A stretch of 64,000 bases of DNA from Gp1-AA133 sp963850425 (GCA_963850425.1 CAWKLF010000007.1:930001-994000), one strand, 5' to 3'; shown: positions 10,457-19,980, counted from the first letter of the stretch. The notes: generated by a model not told the origin, from the letters alone. Made by a program: numbers and translations.

Positions 10457-10793
10457 ACCGCTGGCTGCAGCGTTTGCTCTTATGTGGCACGCTAGGTGAT
10501 GCAATTCACTACGCAACCTTCTCGACCCCGTTCCCTCGGAATGTTTCGCATCACTCCTGATCCCGCGCAGCTTGATTTTTAACATCCTCCCAACATTTCG
10601 CATTGCGCCGACCGTCTTCGTGCCGTTACATTTTAAGAACGAACCCTTCCTTTCATTTTGATCGCAATCGTCCTGAGATGAGAATTCCTCGGACCCACGC
10701 CTCCCTACGCGCCTCCGCCCAATGTCTTCTCGGAGCCTGTATTTCACATCCCAACCGGGCGATCGTTCGCGCCTCAGGAGCTCGGTTTCGAGG
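10457..10793. other. Intergenic stretch between tRNA-fMet and acyl-CoA synthetase
   Basis: About 340 bases separating the divergent tRNA and synthetase. I see no gene, hairpin or repeat family here. It is less GC-rich than the flanking genes near 10560-10680, as expected for a promoter region, but no clear -35/-10 pair for the synthetase stood out. Confidence 0.5.
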
Positions 10794-12581
10794 ATGAGCC
10801 TGGCCACCCTCAACGACATTTTCTTTGCGATTGTTGATCGCGGGCGCGAGCGCGTGGTGATGCATCGCCAAGCCATCCAGTGGGTATCGATTTCCTCGGA
10901 GGAGCTATATCGGAATGTCGTGGGGGTGGCTCGCGCGCTGGACCGGTGGGGAATCGGCAAGGGTGATCGTGTGGCCATTCTCAGCGAAAATCGCCCGGAG
11001 TGGACCACCGCCGACTTTGCCTGCCAGCTCCTGGGCGTAGTTTCTGTTCCCATTTATTCCACTCTTACGACCGATCAGGCCGCATTCATTCTGAAAGATG
11101 CCGAGTGTCGCGCCGTCTTCGTCTCTTCCGAACAACAATTGCGCAAGGTCCTGGCCGCCCAGCCCCAAACTCTCGTCGAAAAAATAGTCGTCATGGATCC
11201 CGTCGAAACGGCTCATGCCTTTAGCATGGCTCACCTCATGCATGAAGGGCCCGCCACACGAGATACCGCGATCGACGCCCGCGCCCGCGCTATTGTCGCC
11301 GACGACCTCGCCACGCTCATCTACACTTCGGGGACTACGGGCGTGTCCAAGGGCGTGATGCTGACTCACGGCAATCTCACGTCCAACATCGAGTACTCTT
11401 TGAAAAGCTTCGACTTCATCGGCGAACAAGTGAGCGTATCGTTTCTGCCGCTCTCCCACATCACGGCGCGCCATGTGGACTTCGCCATGCTCTTCAACGG
11501 AGTCACTCTGGCTTACTGCCCATTCGTGGATCAGCTGCCGCAAGCGCTCCTGGAAGTCAAGCCCACCATGTTCGTTTCCGTGCCTCGTGTCTACGAGAAA
11601 ATCCATGCACAGACCGACCTAAAAGCCAAGGGCTTCCCCAAGAACAAGATTCTTCGTTGGGCGCTCTGGGTGGGGCGCTCGCACGCAGGCGAAATTCTGA
11701 AAGGCGGGGTCCCCAACTCCACCGCATGGCGGTTGGCTGACAGACTCGTCTACTCCAAGGTGCGTGCGGGCATGGGCGGTCGCGGGCAGGTCTTTATTTC
11801 AGGCGGAGCGCCGCTCGGTCGCGAACTCGCCGAATGGTTTTCGTGGATTGGAATTCGCATTCATGAAGGCTACGGCCTCACGGAGACCTCGCCCGTCATC
11901 GCTGTCAATACGCCGCACGACCACAAACTGGGCACGGTCGGTAAGCCGCTCGCCAACGTGGAAGTGAAGATTGCCGACGACGGCGAAATTCTGGTGCGCG
12001 GCCCTTCCGTCTTCAAAGGCTACTGGAAACGGCCGGAAGAGACTGCCAACGCGTTCGTCGATGGCTGGTTCAAGACCGGGGACATCGGCAATCTCGACGC
12101 TGACGGCTTTCTGTCCGTCACCGACCGCAAGAAAGATCTGATCAAGACTTCCGGCGGAAAATTTATTGCCCCCCAGCCCATCGAGAACTCCTTGAAACAC
12201 AATGCACTTATCGCCGAGGCCATCATCGTCGGCGACAAGCGCAAGTTCCCTGCAGTCGTGATCTCGCCATACTTCACATTGCTGGAAGATTGGGCGCGCA
12301 ATAATCAGGTCCCCTTCCAATCGCGTCCCGAACTTATTGCGCATCCCAAAGTGCAGGCACTTTATGACGGCATCGTCGAGGACGTTAATCGCAACCTCGC
12401 CCGCTTTGAAAAGCTGAAGAAAGTCATCCTCGTGCCTGACGAATTTACCCCCGCCGACGGCACCCTGACCCACACCATGAAAGTCCGCCGCCGGGCCGTC
12501 GAGGAGCGCTACCGAAAATTGATCGAAGAGGTCTACGCCCGCGCCGAAGCCGCCCCGCTGGTCGGTCACATCAGCGGGTAA
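10794..12581 (+). CDS. fadD: Long-chain acyl-CoA synthetase (AMP-forming)
   Basis: A 595-residue ANL-superfamily enzyme that should activate long-chain fatty acids with ATP and CoA. Motifs in order: the P-loop-like LIYTSGTTGVSKGVMLTHG (about residue 180), GYGLTETSP (about 365), GWFKTGDIG (about 425), and the hinge/A8 region TDRKKDLIKTSGGKFIAPQ (about 445). The catalytic Lys of the A10 region lies near the C-terminus, within the MKVRRRAVEERYRKLIEEVY stretch. Length and motif order fit the bacterial FadD15-like branch. I chose the ATG of MSLATLNDIF, which follows GAGG; a start 24 codons upstream adds no conserved sequence. It stands alone, 44 bases upstream of thiG. Confidence 0.93.
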   Translation: MSLATLNDIFFAIVDRGRERVVMHRQAIQWVSISSEELYRNVVGVARALDRWGIGKGDRVAILSENRPEWTTADFACQLLGVVSVPIYSTLTTDQAAFILKDAECRAVFVSSEQQLRKVLAAQPQTLVEKIVVMDPVETAHAFSMAHLMHEGPATRDTAIDARARAIVADDLATLIYTSGTTGVSKGVMLTHGNLTSNIEYSLKSFDFIGEQVSVSFLPLSHITARHVDFAMLFNGVTLAYCPFVDQLPQALLEVKPTMFVSVPRVYEKIHAQTDLKAKGFPKNKILRWALWVGRSHAGEILKGGVPNSTAWRLADRLVYSKVRAGMGGRGQVFISGGAPLGRELAEWFSWIGIRIHEGYGLTETSPVIAVNTPHDHKLGTVGKPLANVEVKIADDGEILVRGPSVFKGYWKRPEETANAFVDGWFKTGDIGNLDADGFLSVTDRKKDLIKTSGGKFIAPQPIENSLKHNALIAEAIIVGDKRKFPAVVISPYFTLLEDWARNNQVPFQSRPELIAHPKVQALYDGIVEDVNRNLARFEKLKKVILVPDEFTPADGTLTHTMKVRRRAVEERYRKLIEEVYARAEAAPLVGHISG

Positions 12582-12613
12582 TCCGATTTTCTGCCCGCGC
12601 CCGTCTGTTTCAT

Positions 12614-12625
12614 TACAATAAAGAT
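12614..12625 (+). promoter_or_regulatory. Leaderless-type -10 box of thiG
   Basis: TACAAT at 12614-12619 ends six bases before the thiG ATG (12626). No ribosome-binding site lies in between. The same spacing and hexamer occur before the phoB-like and GNAT genes. Confidence 0.5.
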
Positions 12626-13399
12626 ATGTCGGATTCCTTGCTCATCGCCGGACGCCCCTTCCAGTCCCGCCTGATTGTAGGTACGGGCAAATACAGGTCG
12701 TTTCAAGAAACTGCGCGCGCGCTCGAGGCAAGCGGCGCTGACATGGTGACCGTCGCTGTCCGCCGCGTGAATCTCGACCGCAGCAAGGAATCGCTGCTCG
12801 ATTACATCGACGCGAAAAAGTATTTCCTGCTCCCGAACACTGCCGGCTGCTACACGGCCGATGAAGCCATCCGCGCTGCCCGTCTCGCGCGGGAGGTCGG
12901 CCTGTCAGACTGGGTCAAACTCGAGGTCATCGGCGACCAGGCCACGCTCTATCCCGACGTTCAGGCCACGCTTGAGGCAACTCGCGTCCTGGTGAAGGAG
13001 GGCTTCACGGTCCTTCCCTACACGTCTGACGATATCGTCTTCGCAAAACGCCTGGTAGACGCTGGCGCGGCCGCCGTCATGCCGCTCGGCGCTCCCATCG
13101 GCAGCGGCATGGGAATCCAGAATCAGGCCAGCATCCGCATTCTGCGCGAACTTATCACCAGCCTTCCAGTCATCGTTGACGCGGGCGTGGGCACTGCCTC
13201 GGACGCCGCAGTCGCCATGGAACTGGGTGCTGACGCCGTCCTCATGAACACAGGGATTGCCGGAGCCCAGGATCCGGTGCTGATGGCAGAAGCCATGAAG
13301 AACGCGGTCGTAGCCGGCCGCCAGGCGTATCGCGCCGGACGCATGCCGAAAAAACTCTACGCGACGGCCAGTTCCCCGCTGGAAGGCGTGGTTCGCTAG
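12626..13399 (+). CDS. thiG: Thiazole synthase ThiG
   Basis: A 257-residue protein with the standard length and motifs of ThiG, which forms the thiazole phosphate ring of thiamine from deoxyxylulose phosphate, dehydroglycine and ThiS-thiocarboxylate. Visible are LIVGTGKY near the N-terminus, the PNTAGCYTADEAIRAARLAR stretch, the VKLEVIGD strand carrying the probable Schiff-base Lys, and the phosphate-binding PLGAPIGSGMGIQN and GVGTASDA loops. It sits alone: no thiS, thiF, thiH or thiO gene is within the window, and there is no room for a TPP riboswitch in the 44-base gap upstream. Confidence 0.96.
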   Translation: MSDSLLIAGRPFQSRLIVGTGKYRSFQETARALEASGADMVTVAVRRVNLDRSKESLLDYIDAKKYFLLPNTAGCYTADEAIRAARLAREVGLSDWVKLEVIGDQATLYPDVQATLEATRVLVKEGFTVLPYTSDDIVFAKRLVDAGAAAVMPLGAPIGSGMGIQNQASIRILRELITSLPVIVDAGVGTASDAAVAMELGADAVLMNTGIAGAQDPVLMAEAMKNAVVAGRQAYRAGRMPKKLYATASSPLEGVVR

Positions 13400-13425
13400 T
13401 TCAGCCGGCTGGACCGCACCAGGCG

Positions 13426-13462
13426 AGGTCCTCGGTGCCTCTGTGTCTCTGTGGTAAAGAAG
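13426..13462 (+). repeat. Dispersed CTCTGTG-type repeat (family B variant)
   Basis: Degenerate copy of the intergenic repeat reading roughly CGGTGCCTCTGTGTCTCTGTGGT followed by AAAG. It lies just downstream of thiG, as other family copies lie just downstream of genes. Confidence 0.45.
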
Positions 13463-13488
13463 ACTTTCCACGAAATCCCAAAAAGCAA

Positions 13489-13511
13489 AAAGGCGGCCCA
13501 AGGCCGCCTTT
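13489..13511. terminator. Bidirectional terminator between thiG and a secreted protein gene
   Basis: Perfect 10-bp inverted repeat AAAGGCGGCC (13489-13498) and GGCCGCCTTT (13502-13511) around a CAA loop. It has an A-run on one side and Ts on the other, so it can end transcripts from both the thiG side and the convergent gene at 13534. Confidence 0.75.
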
Positions 13512-13533
13512 CGCATCATTCTTTAAATCTGCG

Positions 13534-13863
13534 TCACAGCATCTTCACGCCAGTAACGTGGATCGTGTCGCCCGTGACCTTTCCGCTTACCGCGACGTGA
13601 TGGCCTTCGTGGCCCTTCAGCGCGTCCGGATTTTCCACGTTCAGGATTTTCTGGTCGCCGTCGGTAACCACCACCATCTTCGCGCCTTCTTCCAGGCACT
13701 TTTTGGTGCAGGCCGCTGCACCGGCATTCGCGCCCTTCACTCCGCACTTGGAATCGCTAATCCATCCATTCACCGTGTCGCCCTTGTCATCGGCCGCAAA
13801 CGAGAATGAGGCAATCGACAGAACCATGCACAACATCAAGCAAACCGAAAATGCTTTACGCAT
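13534..13863 (-). CDS. Small secreted protein, 109 aa
   Basis: The chosen ATG (MRKAFSVCLMLC) follows AGGAGGA and starts a clear signal peptide ending near FSFAADD. The mature part has WISDSKCGVKG, then ACTKKCLEEGAKMVV and GHHVAVSGKVTGDTIHV. This resembles a small periplasmic family seen repeatedly in Acidobacteria, in which a short DSKCG/CxxxC segment precedes an OB-like beta domain. It has three Cys residues that could bind metal or form disulfides. The function is unknown. It is a single gene convergent to thiG, with a shared terminator between them. Confidence 0.8.
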   Translation of the reverse strand: MRKAFSVCLMLCMVLSIASFSFAADDKGDTVNGWISDSKCGVKGANAGAAACTKKCLEEGAKMVVVTDGDQKILNVENPDALKGHEGHHVAVSGKVTGDTIHVTGVKML

Positions 13864-14049
13864 CGAGCTGAGTCCTCCTGATCGAATCATTGTTTTTGAC
13901 GCTAGTGCTTAAAGCGAGCCTTAAACGCGTAGCCAGAGGCCGCTCCCCTAGCGGCTCAAACCTTATCTTGGGATCTTGAAGACGGGGCGTGAGAAGAATG
14001 CTACCACACCTCCACCCTGAGAATGTCGCAAGAAGAGCACTACAGACCT

Positions 14050-14511
14050 CTACTTCCGCGCCGCATCATTGACAGGCCTTTGCGGAACAGGCGCCACGTA
14101 GACGACCTCGCCCGGACGCGCATAATGCAACTGTTCGCGCGCTTCCTTCTCAATGGCCTTCGGGTCGTTCTGCAGTGACCGGATCTGCTGCGTGTAAAGG
14201 TCGTTTTCTTTCTGCAACTTATCGATGTCGGCCTGCAGCCTCTGCCGCTCGGCCCGCTTCGACCGGTAAATCACCATGCCATTAGCGCCAAACATAACAT
14301 GCAAGAACAACCATGCGGCCAGCATGGCAACGCCGGCCGTTGCCAACCGCCGCCGCTCCGCGTGCAGCACGCTCCAGATCGGCCGCGATTTCTCCACCCA
14401 GCGTGCCGCCAGCGCCTCCGCCAGCGGAACCTTGTCCACCATGGCGCGCAGGCCGTCTTCGGGCTTCAGAAAAGGCCGGACCTTGGATAACTTGTCTACT
14501 CGAAAATCCAT
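14050..14511 (-). CDS. Septum formation initiator (FtsB/DivIC family)
   Basis: A 153-residue bitopic membrane protein: about 50 cytoplasmic residues, one membrane helix (TAGVAMLAAWLFLHVMFG), then a coiled-coil (RAERQRLQADIDKLQKENDL) and a REQLHYARPGEVVYV tail. This order and the final ...A R pGE.vy motif are those of FtsB/DivIC, which bridge FtsL and FtsQ in the division septum. It is longer at the N-terminus than E. coli FtsB. Its start overlaps the end of the phosphohexomutase gene by 16 bases, indicating an operon. Confidence 0.85.
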   Translation of the reverse strand: MDFRVDKLSKVRPFLKPEDGLRAMVDKVPLAEALAARWVEKSRPIWSVLHAERRRLATAGVAMLAAWLFLHVMFGANGMVIYRSKRAERQRLQADIDKLQKENDLYTQQIRSLQNDPKAIEKEAREQLHYARPGEVVYVAPVPQRPVNDAARK

Positions 14512-15899
14512 TGCTTGGCCGCCGTGCTCAGCCTGGCGAGTTCAGCCGCATTCGCGGCTTCGGAATAGACTCGCACGACGGGCTCAGTTCCTGACAAGCG
14601 ATAGCAAATCCAGGAACCATCCTGAAACACCAGCTTCAGGCCGTCTTTGCGAACCACCTCTCCGACCTTGCGGCCGAAGAAATCCCGTGGCTCAGACCGT
14701 AGCTTTTCAGTGAACTTCGCTTTCACTTCCTGCGTCAAGCGGAAGTTCTCTCTTTGCGGATAAAAGGAACCAACTTTGGCAAATAGCTCTTGCAATTGTG
14801 TCCCCAGCGACTTCCCGCGCCTCGCCACCATCTCGCAACACAGCAGCCCCGCCAGCATGCCATCTTTTTCCGGCACATGGTGCCGGATCGACAATCCCGC
14901 GCTCTCTTCTCCGCCAATGCAGATCTTGTCCTCTTTAATCAGTTCCCCGATGTATTTGAAACCGACCGGCGTCTCATGCAACTCCACCTTGTGATACTTG
15001 GCCAGCGCGTTGATCAGGTTCGTGGTGGCCACGGATTTTCCCACTCCGTTCTTCCAGCCTCGGCTCTCCACCAGGTAGTCGAACAGCAGCGCAATGATGT
15101 AATTGGGCTGAAAAAACGTGCCATCTTCATCCACGATGCCGAACCGGTCCGCATCCCCATCGGTCGCGATCCCGATGTGCGCCTTGGTCCGGCGCATCTT
15201 TTCGCGACAGTCTCCCAGCAAATGATCGTCAGGTTCCGGCGCATGTCCCCCAAACAAGACGTCCCGGTAATCGTGCACACACTCCACCGCAACTCCGCCT
15301 TCACGCAACAGTTCGTCAGAATACCCACAAGCCGCGCCCCAGAAAGGATCAAACACTACGCGGAGTCCCGCCTTTTGAATGGCATTCAGATCTACAATTT
15401 CGCGCAGTCGCGACAGATACATTCGGCGCGGATCAATCGCCTCCGACCCGGGCGGATCCGCCACGGCCTTGCTCGGCGCCGTATCCGCCGCCATGATTTC
15501 CGCTTCGATTTGTTTTGTCACTTCCGGTAGCGCCGGAGCCCCATCCGGCGTGGAGAACTTGATTCCGTTGTATTCTGGCGGATTGTGCGAAGCCGTGAAG
15601 TTGATTGCGCCATCCGCTTTCGCCTGCATGACTGCGTATGAAATGGCAGGCGTCGGCGCGGCCTCGGCGATCACCAGCGGCGTTACGCCATGAGCCGACA
15701 GAATCTCCGCAGCCATGGCGCATAGGGTCTCTCCCAAAAACCGCGGGTCGCGTCCCACGATGACCTTGGCGCCTTTCGGCTTCTGCGAAACCACGTAGCG
15801 CGCAATCCCGCTCACCGCCCGCCGCACGTTGGCAAAGGTGAACTCATCCGCCACTACCGCTCGCCACCCGGAAGTCCCGAACTTGATTTGTGTTGTCAT
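14496..15899 (-). CDS. Phosphoglucomutase/phosphomannomutase
   Basis: A 467-residue alpha-D-phosphohexomutase. The phosphoserine loop is TASHNPPEYNGIKF (Ser about 102), the magnesium loop is DGDADRFG (about 240), the sugar-binding loop is GGEESAGLSIRHH (about 325), and the phosphate-binding loop is LSGTEPVVRVYSEA near the C-terminus. All four domains are present and of normal length. It interconverts hexose 1- and 6-phosphates for cell-wall or storage polysaccharide synthesis; the loop signatures do not settle glucose versus mannose. It is translationally linked to the divIC-like gene downstream. Confidence 0.93.
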   Translation of the reverse strand: MTTQIKFGTSGWRAVVADEFTFANVRRAVSGIARYVVSQKPKGAKVIVGRDPRFLGETLCAMAAEILSAHGVTPLVIAEAAPTPAISYAVMQAKADGAINFTASHNPPEYNGIKFSTPDGAPALPEVTKQIEAEIMAADTAPSKAVADPPGSEAIDPRRMYLSRLREIVDLNAIQKAGLRVVFDPFWGAACGYSDELLREGGVAVECVHDYRDVLFGGHAPEPDDHLLGDCREKMRRTKAHIGIATDGDADRFGIVDEDGTFFQPNYIIALLFDYLVESRGWKNGVGKSVATTNLINALAKYHKVELHETPVGFKYIGELIKEDKICIGGEESAGLSIRHHVPEKDGMLAGLLCCEMVARRGKSLGTQLQELFAKVGSFYPQRENFRLTQEVKAKFTEKLRSEPRDFFGRKVGEVVRKDGLKLVFQDGSWICYRLSGTEPVVRVYSEAANAAELARLSTAAKQWIFE

Positions 15900-16059
15900 G
15901 GCTCGAATCCTGCAGAATCTATGGTTTTGCTTCCCCGCGTCATGCTGGTTGCATATTATGGACTTGCAATACCCTGCGCTGTGATGGTTCGACCGCGCGC
16001 TTGTGATGCACCGCGCGCAGATTGCAAGCCTTAGTTGCGTCCGCGGTGCCCGATTCTAT

Positions 16060-16377
16060 ATGACCAACAAGAGACTCGTCCTCACTACCACATCTTCCCC
16101 TGAAGAAAGCAGGAAGATCGCCCGCGAACTTGTGGAGCGTCGCCTGGCCGCCTGCGTCAACATTGTCCCGAAAATCGAATCCGTCTACCGGTGGGAGGGC
16201 AAAATCGAAGAGGCGCAGGAGTATCTGCTGCTCATTAAAACCACGGCCGAAGCGTTCCCCGGACTGTGCGCAGCGATCCAGCAACTCCATTCCTACGACC
16301 TACCCGAATGCGTCGCCCTCCCGATCGAAGACGGCAGTCTTGCTTACCTGCGCTGGATTGATGAGTCGGTGAAATGA
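16060..16377 (+). CDS. cutA: Divalent-ion tolerance protein CutA
   Basis: A 105-residue protein starting at MTNKRLVLTT. It shows the compact ferredoxin-like CutA pattern: SSPEESRKIARELVERRLAA, then CVNIVPKIESVYRWEGKIEE, LLIKTTAEAFP, and the C-terminal SYDLPECVALPIEDGS. CutA forms a very stable trimer; a role in copper tolerance was proposed in E. coli but the biochemical function is unclear. The ATG starts the conserved domain directly, and 19 upstream codons are not conserved. It is divergent from the phosphohexomutase gene and convergent with the hydrolase. Confidence 0.93.
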   Translation: MTNKRLVLTTTSSPEESRKIARELVERRLAACVNIVPKIESVYRWEGKIEEAQEYLLLIKTTAEAFPGLCAAIQQLHSYDLPECVALPIEDGSLAYLRWIDESVK

Positions 16378-16543
16378 GTGAATTCAACGCATCCACCTGG
16401 GAGTGGTTAGTCCGGAAAGTCGTTGCCTGGCTGCTAAAACCTGGCCACAATCCGGTGCCTATTTTTTCGGTCTTCAATACGGACCGTCTTGTGCTGACGG
16501 CTGAGTAAAGCGCCAAAATCAGAGCACCCGCTCCCATGACGGC

Positions 16544-18562
16544 TCACTTCGTCGCCTCTGCCCATTCGCGTTCTCCCGCCTGTAACATCGCCGACCGATC
16601 CTCCGGCAAAATCCATCGCTGCCCAACCAACTCATCCAACGCCTTCGTATATCGCCCCATGTACTCCTCGCGCCCGGCATACCGTTCCGCGATCGACTTC
16701 CGCGGATCGCGCGACCTCTTCCGCTCCTCCGCCGTCCGCGCAAACGGCACGTACGATCCAACGAACGCACACCGCTGTTCAGACGCTCCAATCGAGGAAT
16801 CGCGCAGACTCCATCCCGTGTAGGTCGCCAGCGGAACCGTCAATTCCGGCAACCGCACGCCGGCGCGTTCATTGCCGTCTTCATCCACCCGTGGCACGAG
16901 AACCGGAAACGCCGCGCCGGCTTTCGGGGGCTGCGTCTCGAAAATCCCGTGCGCAAACTTCGGCCCGTACTCCATGTGATAAGCCGCATTCGCTTCCCGG
17001 GGCCGGTTCACTCCGGGAATCGCGGGAAAGGCTAACTCCTCCAGCGGCACCAAAGTCTGATCCGAGATCTTGGGATATCTGCTTGCAGGCGGAGAAGTGT
17101 CATTCCGGACCCAGGCGTCCATATTCGAAATCATCGACCGCCAGAAATACCTGACCGGCAGCGGCGACTGGGGAAGCTGACCCATTGTGTCGGCCTCCCC
17201 CCTGGCGGGAGGAAACGGCCCCGAATAATGCTGCAATCCGGTGAAGTGATAGATACGCACCTTCTCCGACACATCAGCGTCACGCTTGCCGTCGGCACTC
17301 ACGTGAATCAACGCTGCCGCTCTTCCCCAATACTCATAAGAGGTGTTGGAGAAAAAAATCTTAGGCACGACCTTGTCTTTAGCGGCGCGGTCCAGCAGCC
17401 CGGACGTCTCCCCGCTCACCGGGTCAGTTTCCGGCTGATCGGTGAATGGAAATATGTCGGTCGGAAAGAAAATCGACGAGGTCGGCTGCGCGTCGCGCGA
17501 GGGCTGTGCAAAGCGGTAGTTGAAGCTTCCCCGCCCCGCGCCGGCCACATGCGCCAGCACGCCATCCAGCGCCATCCGGCCGTCCTCGTCGGCATTAAAT
17601 CCCTGGTAGAGAAAATCGCGCAGGAATCGTCCATTCTGCGAAATACCCTCGCCATAAACGCGCGCCGCCGGAGTCACCGCATCGGTGGCGCGCTTGGCAT
17701 AGGAAGCAAAATCACGAATCGCCGCAAATGCACATCCCGCCACCACCGGATCGGACACGGCATACACGTACTCGTAAATCTTTCCTGGCTGAAATCCCCC
17801 CTTGAGATGAATATGCCTGCTGCTGGGAACAAGTTTGCCGTCAAGCGTCCGCGCGAATTCCCATTCATTGCGCGGAATCGTAGTGCGCTGCCCTTCCCGC
17901 GTATCTCTGACCGTCAATGTATTGCGGGAATCGTGCGGCGCCGATACCGGATACTCGAGTCCACCAACCTGCCCGACGAAGTAATGCCCCAGCGGAACGT
18001 CATCCATCGCCTTCGGCAGCATGAAATCGCCGCGCAGCAGGCCCGTGATGGCCTTCCCGTCCTCCTTCGCGATGGGCGCATAAATCTTCAGAGCTTCGGC
18101 TCCGACCGCATCCCACTGCCAGCCCAGGCTGACGACCGTAAATCCGTTCCGCAGAAACCACGCGTCGCCCGCATCCTTCGACAAATCCTCGTCCCCGCCA
18201 TCGACGAGCGAAAGAATGCGCGGGTGCCCGCGGTTCGGAACCTCCAGCAGCAGCGAGCCATTCCCCTTTTTCGAATCCTTGGGACGCACGCAAACGAAGT
18301 CGGCGGAGAATTCCACCTCGCCATCCTTCAGATTCTCCGCGAGAGCCAGATCAACAATGCGTTGATTATGAGGATTCGCAACCCGGATAGAAAAATACAC
18401 GCGCCCGACAATGCGCTCGTACGCCCCCACCTCGCCGAACGACTTCCCTCCCAGCACGTCACGCCGGGAAGAGATCTCGACCCGGGTCACCCGCGCATGC
18501 AACGAAAAGTTGATCAGCAGGAATACAAGCAGCGAATAATTCAGGATAACTCTGCGCAACAT
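16544..18562 (-). CDS. Secreted alpha/beta-hydrolase-domain protein, 672 aa
   Basis: Begins with a hydrophobic signal segment (ILNYSLLVFLLINFSLHA). The rest fits the large 'alpha/beta hydrolase domain' family (Abhydrolase_10 type). It has VTRVEISSRRDVLGGKSFGE at the start of the mature part, a beta-rich N-terminal region, a nucleophile-elbow-like ARVYGEGISQNGRFLRDF (about residue 305), and a C-terminal part with ALIHVSADGKRDADV and RIYHFTGLQH. It is likely a periplasmic or exported esterase; no substrate is known for the family. It is convergent with cutA and separated from the next gene upstream by a degenerate repeat. Confidence 0.85.
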   Translation of the reverse strand: MLRRVILNYSLLVFLLINFSLHARVTRVEISSRRDVLGGKSFGEVGAYERIVGRVYFSIRVANPHNQRIVDLALAENLKDGEVEFSADFVCVRPKDSKKGNGSLLLEVPNRGHPRILSLVDGGDEDLSKDAGDAWFLRNGFTVVSLGWQWDAVGAEALKIYAPIAKEDGKAITGLLRGDFMLPKAMDDVPLGHYFVGQVGGLEYPVSAPHDSRNTLTVRDTREGQRTTIPRNEWEFARTLDGKLVPSSRHIHLKGGFQPGKIYEYVYAVSDPVVAGCAFAAIRDFASYAKRATDAVTPAARVYGEGISQNGRFLRDFLYQGFNADEDGRMALDGVLAHVAGAGRGSFNYRFAQPSRDAQPTSSIFFPTDIFPFTDQPETDPVSGETSGLLDRAAKDKVVPKIFFSNTSYEYWGRAAALIHVSADGKRDADVSEKVRIYHFTGLQHYSGPFPPARGEADTMGQLPQSPLPVRYFWRSMISNMDAWVRNDTSPPASRYPKISDQTLVPLEELAFPAIPGVNRPREANAAYHMEYGPKFAHGIFETQPPKAGAAFPVLVPRVDEDGNERAGVRLPELTVPLATYTGWSLRDSSIGASEQRCAFVGSYVPFARTAEERKRSRDPRKSIAERYAGREEYMGRYTKALDELVGQRWILPEDRSAMLQAGEREWAEATK

Positions 18563-18677
18563 GCGGGCGAGAATATCACGAGGACAGGTTCCTCTTAACG
18601 GCTTTAGCAGACTGTTCGCAGTGGCAGCTTCTTCGCGAGCTTGGCGGCTTTTCTTCCCGAACTTGGCGGTTGAAGAT

Positions 18678-18730
18678 TTCTCCGCGCACTCCCCGGCCGT
18701 TCTCTGCGACCTCGGCGGTCAAAAGCTTCT
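18678..18730 (+). repeat. Degenerate family-B repeat
   Basis: Reads TCTCCGCGCACTCC, then TCTCTGCGACCTCGGCGG, then TCAAAAGCTTCT, a worn copy of the CTCTGCGCCCTCTGCGG...TTTAAGATTTT family. It lies at the 3' end of the cystathionine synthase/lyase gene but in the opposite orientation. Confidence 0.45.
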
Positions 18731-18774
18731 AACTGTCGAAAGAAAATGGTGGCGAAGTCGAGGTGGTCTGAAAT

Positions 18775-19932
18775 CTAGATCGCGTCCAGAGCCTGATCCA
18801 GGTCCGCGATGATGTCTTCGACATCCTCCACGCCGACCGAAATCCGGACCAGCCCATCTGTAATTCCGATCGCCCTCCGCCCCTTCTCCCCGACCGCGGC
18901 GTGCGTCATGGTTGCCGGATGCGAAATCAGCGTCTCCACTCCGCCCAGCGACTCTCCCAGCGAGCATACCCGCACCTTCCGCAGCATCCTGTTCGCGTTC
19001 GACAACGATCCGGTCTCGAACGAAATCATCGCCCCGAATCCTGACATCTGCCGCTTGGCCAAATCGTGCTGCGGATGATCCGCAAGTCCGGGATAGAAGA
19101 CCTTCTTCACCTTCTTGTGTCCGTCAAGAAACGCCGCCACGATCCGTCCGCTTTCGTCATGAACACGCATGCGCGCGGCCAGTGTCTTCACCCCGCGCAA
19201 GATCAGCCAGCATTCAAACGGGGACAGGATCGCGCCCGCCGCCTTCTGCAGAAAGGCCAGCTTTTCCGCCTGTTCCGGCCGAGTGCAAACAACCACTCCG
19301 CCCAAACCATCGCTGTGCCCGTTCAGGAATTTCGTAGTTGAGTGCACCACCATGTCCGCGCCCAGCGCAATCGGCTGCTGGAAATACGGGGACATGAACG
19401 TATTGTCGACCACCAGGTCCACTTTCCTCTTCCTGCAAATCGCGCTCACCGCCCGGATATCGGTCAATGCCATCAGCGGATTGGTCGGCGTCTCGATGAA
19501 CACCATCCGCGTATTCTTCTTGCTCGCCCGCTCGACGTTCTCGGGCACCGACGTGTCCGCATAACTGAACTCCAGCCCAAAATCTGCCCAAACCTGGTTG
19601 AACAGCCGGGGCGTCCCCCCATAAAGGTTGTGGCCACACACCACGTGATCGCCGGCCTTCAGCGTCGTAACAATCGCATTGATGGCAGCCATCCCGCTGG
19701 CAAACACTTTGGCCGCAGTTCCCCCCTCAAGCGCCGCAAGATTCTGTTCCAGCCGGTCCCGCGTCGGATTCGATACGCGTGCATACTCGTATCCCTTGTG
19801 CTTGCCAATCTCATCCTGCACGTAGGTCGAAGTCGCATAAATTGGCGGAGCCACCGCTCCCGTCAAAGCATCCGGCTCCTGCCCAAGGTGAATGGCGCGT
19901 GTTGCAAAGCCTCGCATCTTATTGATCTTCAT
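18775..19932 (-). CDS. Cystathionine gamma-synthase/gamma-lyase
   Basis: A 385-residue PLP enzyme of the Cys/Met metabolism family. It has GFATRAIHLGQEPD at the start, YEYARVSNPTRDRLEQNLAA, the cofactor-ring stacking region FASGMAAINAI and GHNLYGGT, the aspartate strand VDNTFMSPYFQQP, and the PLP lysine in VHSTTKFLNGHSD (about residue 205). The C-terminus has SLGGVETLISHPATMTHA. Sequence alone does not separate synthase from lyase; the neighbouring cysteine-synthase-like gene suggests a transsulfuration pair. Two close ATGs exist (codons 1 and 6), and the first was kept. Confidence 0.92.
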   Translation of the reverse strand: MKINKMRGFATRAIHLGQEPDALTGAVAPPIYATSTYVQDEIGKHKGYEYARVSNPTRDRLEQNLAALEGGTAAKVFASGMAAINAIVTTLKAGDHVVCGHNLYGGTPRLFNQVWADFGLEFSYADTSVPENVERASKKNTRMVFIETPTNPLMALTDIRAVSAICRKRKVDLVVDNTFMSPYFQQPIALGADMVVHSTTKFLNGHSDGLGGVVVCTRPEQAEKLAFLQKAAGAILSPFECWLILRGVKTLAARMRVHDESGRIVAAFLDGHKKVKKVFYPGLADHPQHDLAKRQMSGFGAMISFETGSLSNANRMLRKVRVCSLGESLGGVETLISHPATMTHAAVGEKGRRAIGITDGLVRISVGVEDVEDIIADLDQALDAI

Positions 19933-19980
19933 ATGTAGATTGACATTTGCAGATTGACATTCCGATTTCAGTCCAACGAG

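Noticed and set aside
12582..12626. TPP riboswitch before thiG
   Set aside because: The gap is 44 bases, too short for the aptamer, and the CTGAGA/ACCTGA signatures are absent.
17228..18598. Plus-strand frame of about 456 codons opposite the hydrolase
   Set aside because: Mirror of the true minus-strand hydrolase, with no motifs. Similar mirrors occur at 23567-24874, 40190-41389 and 59468-60877.
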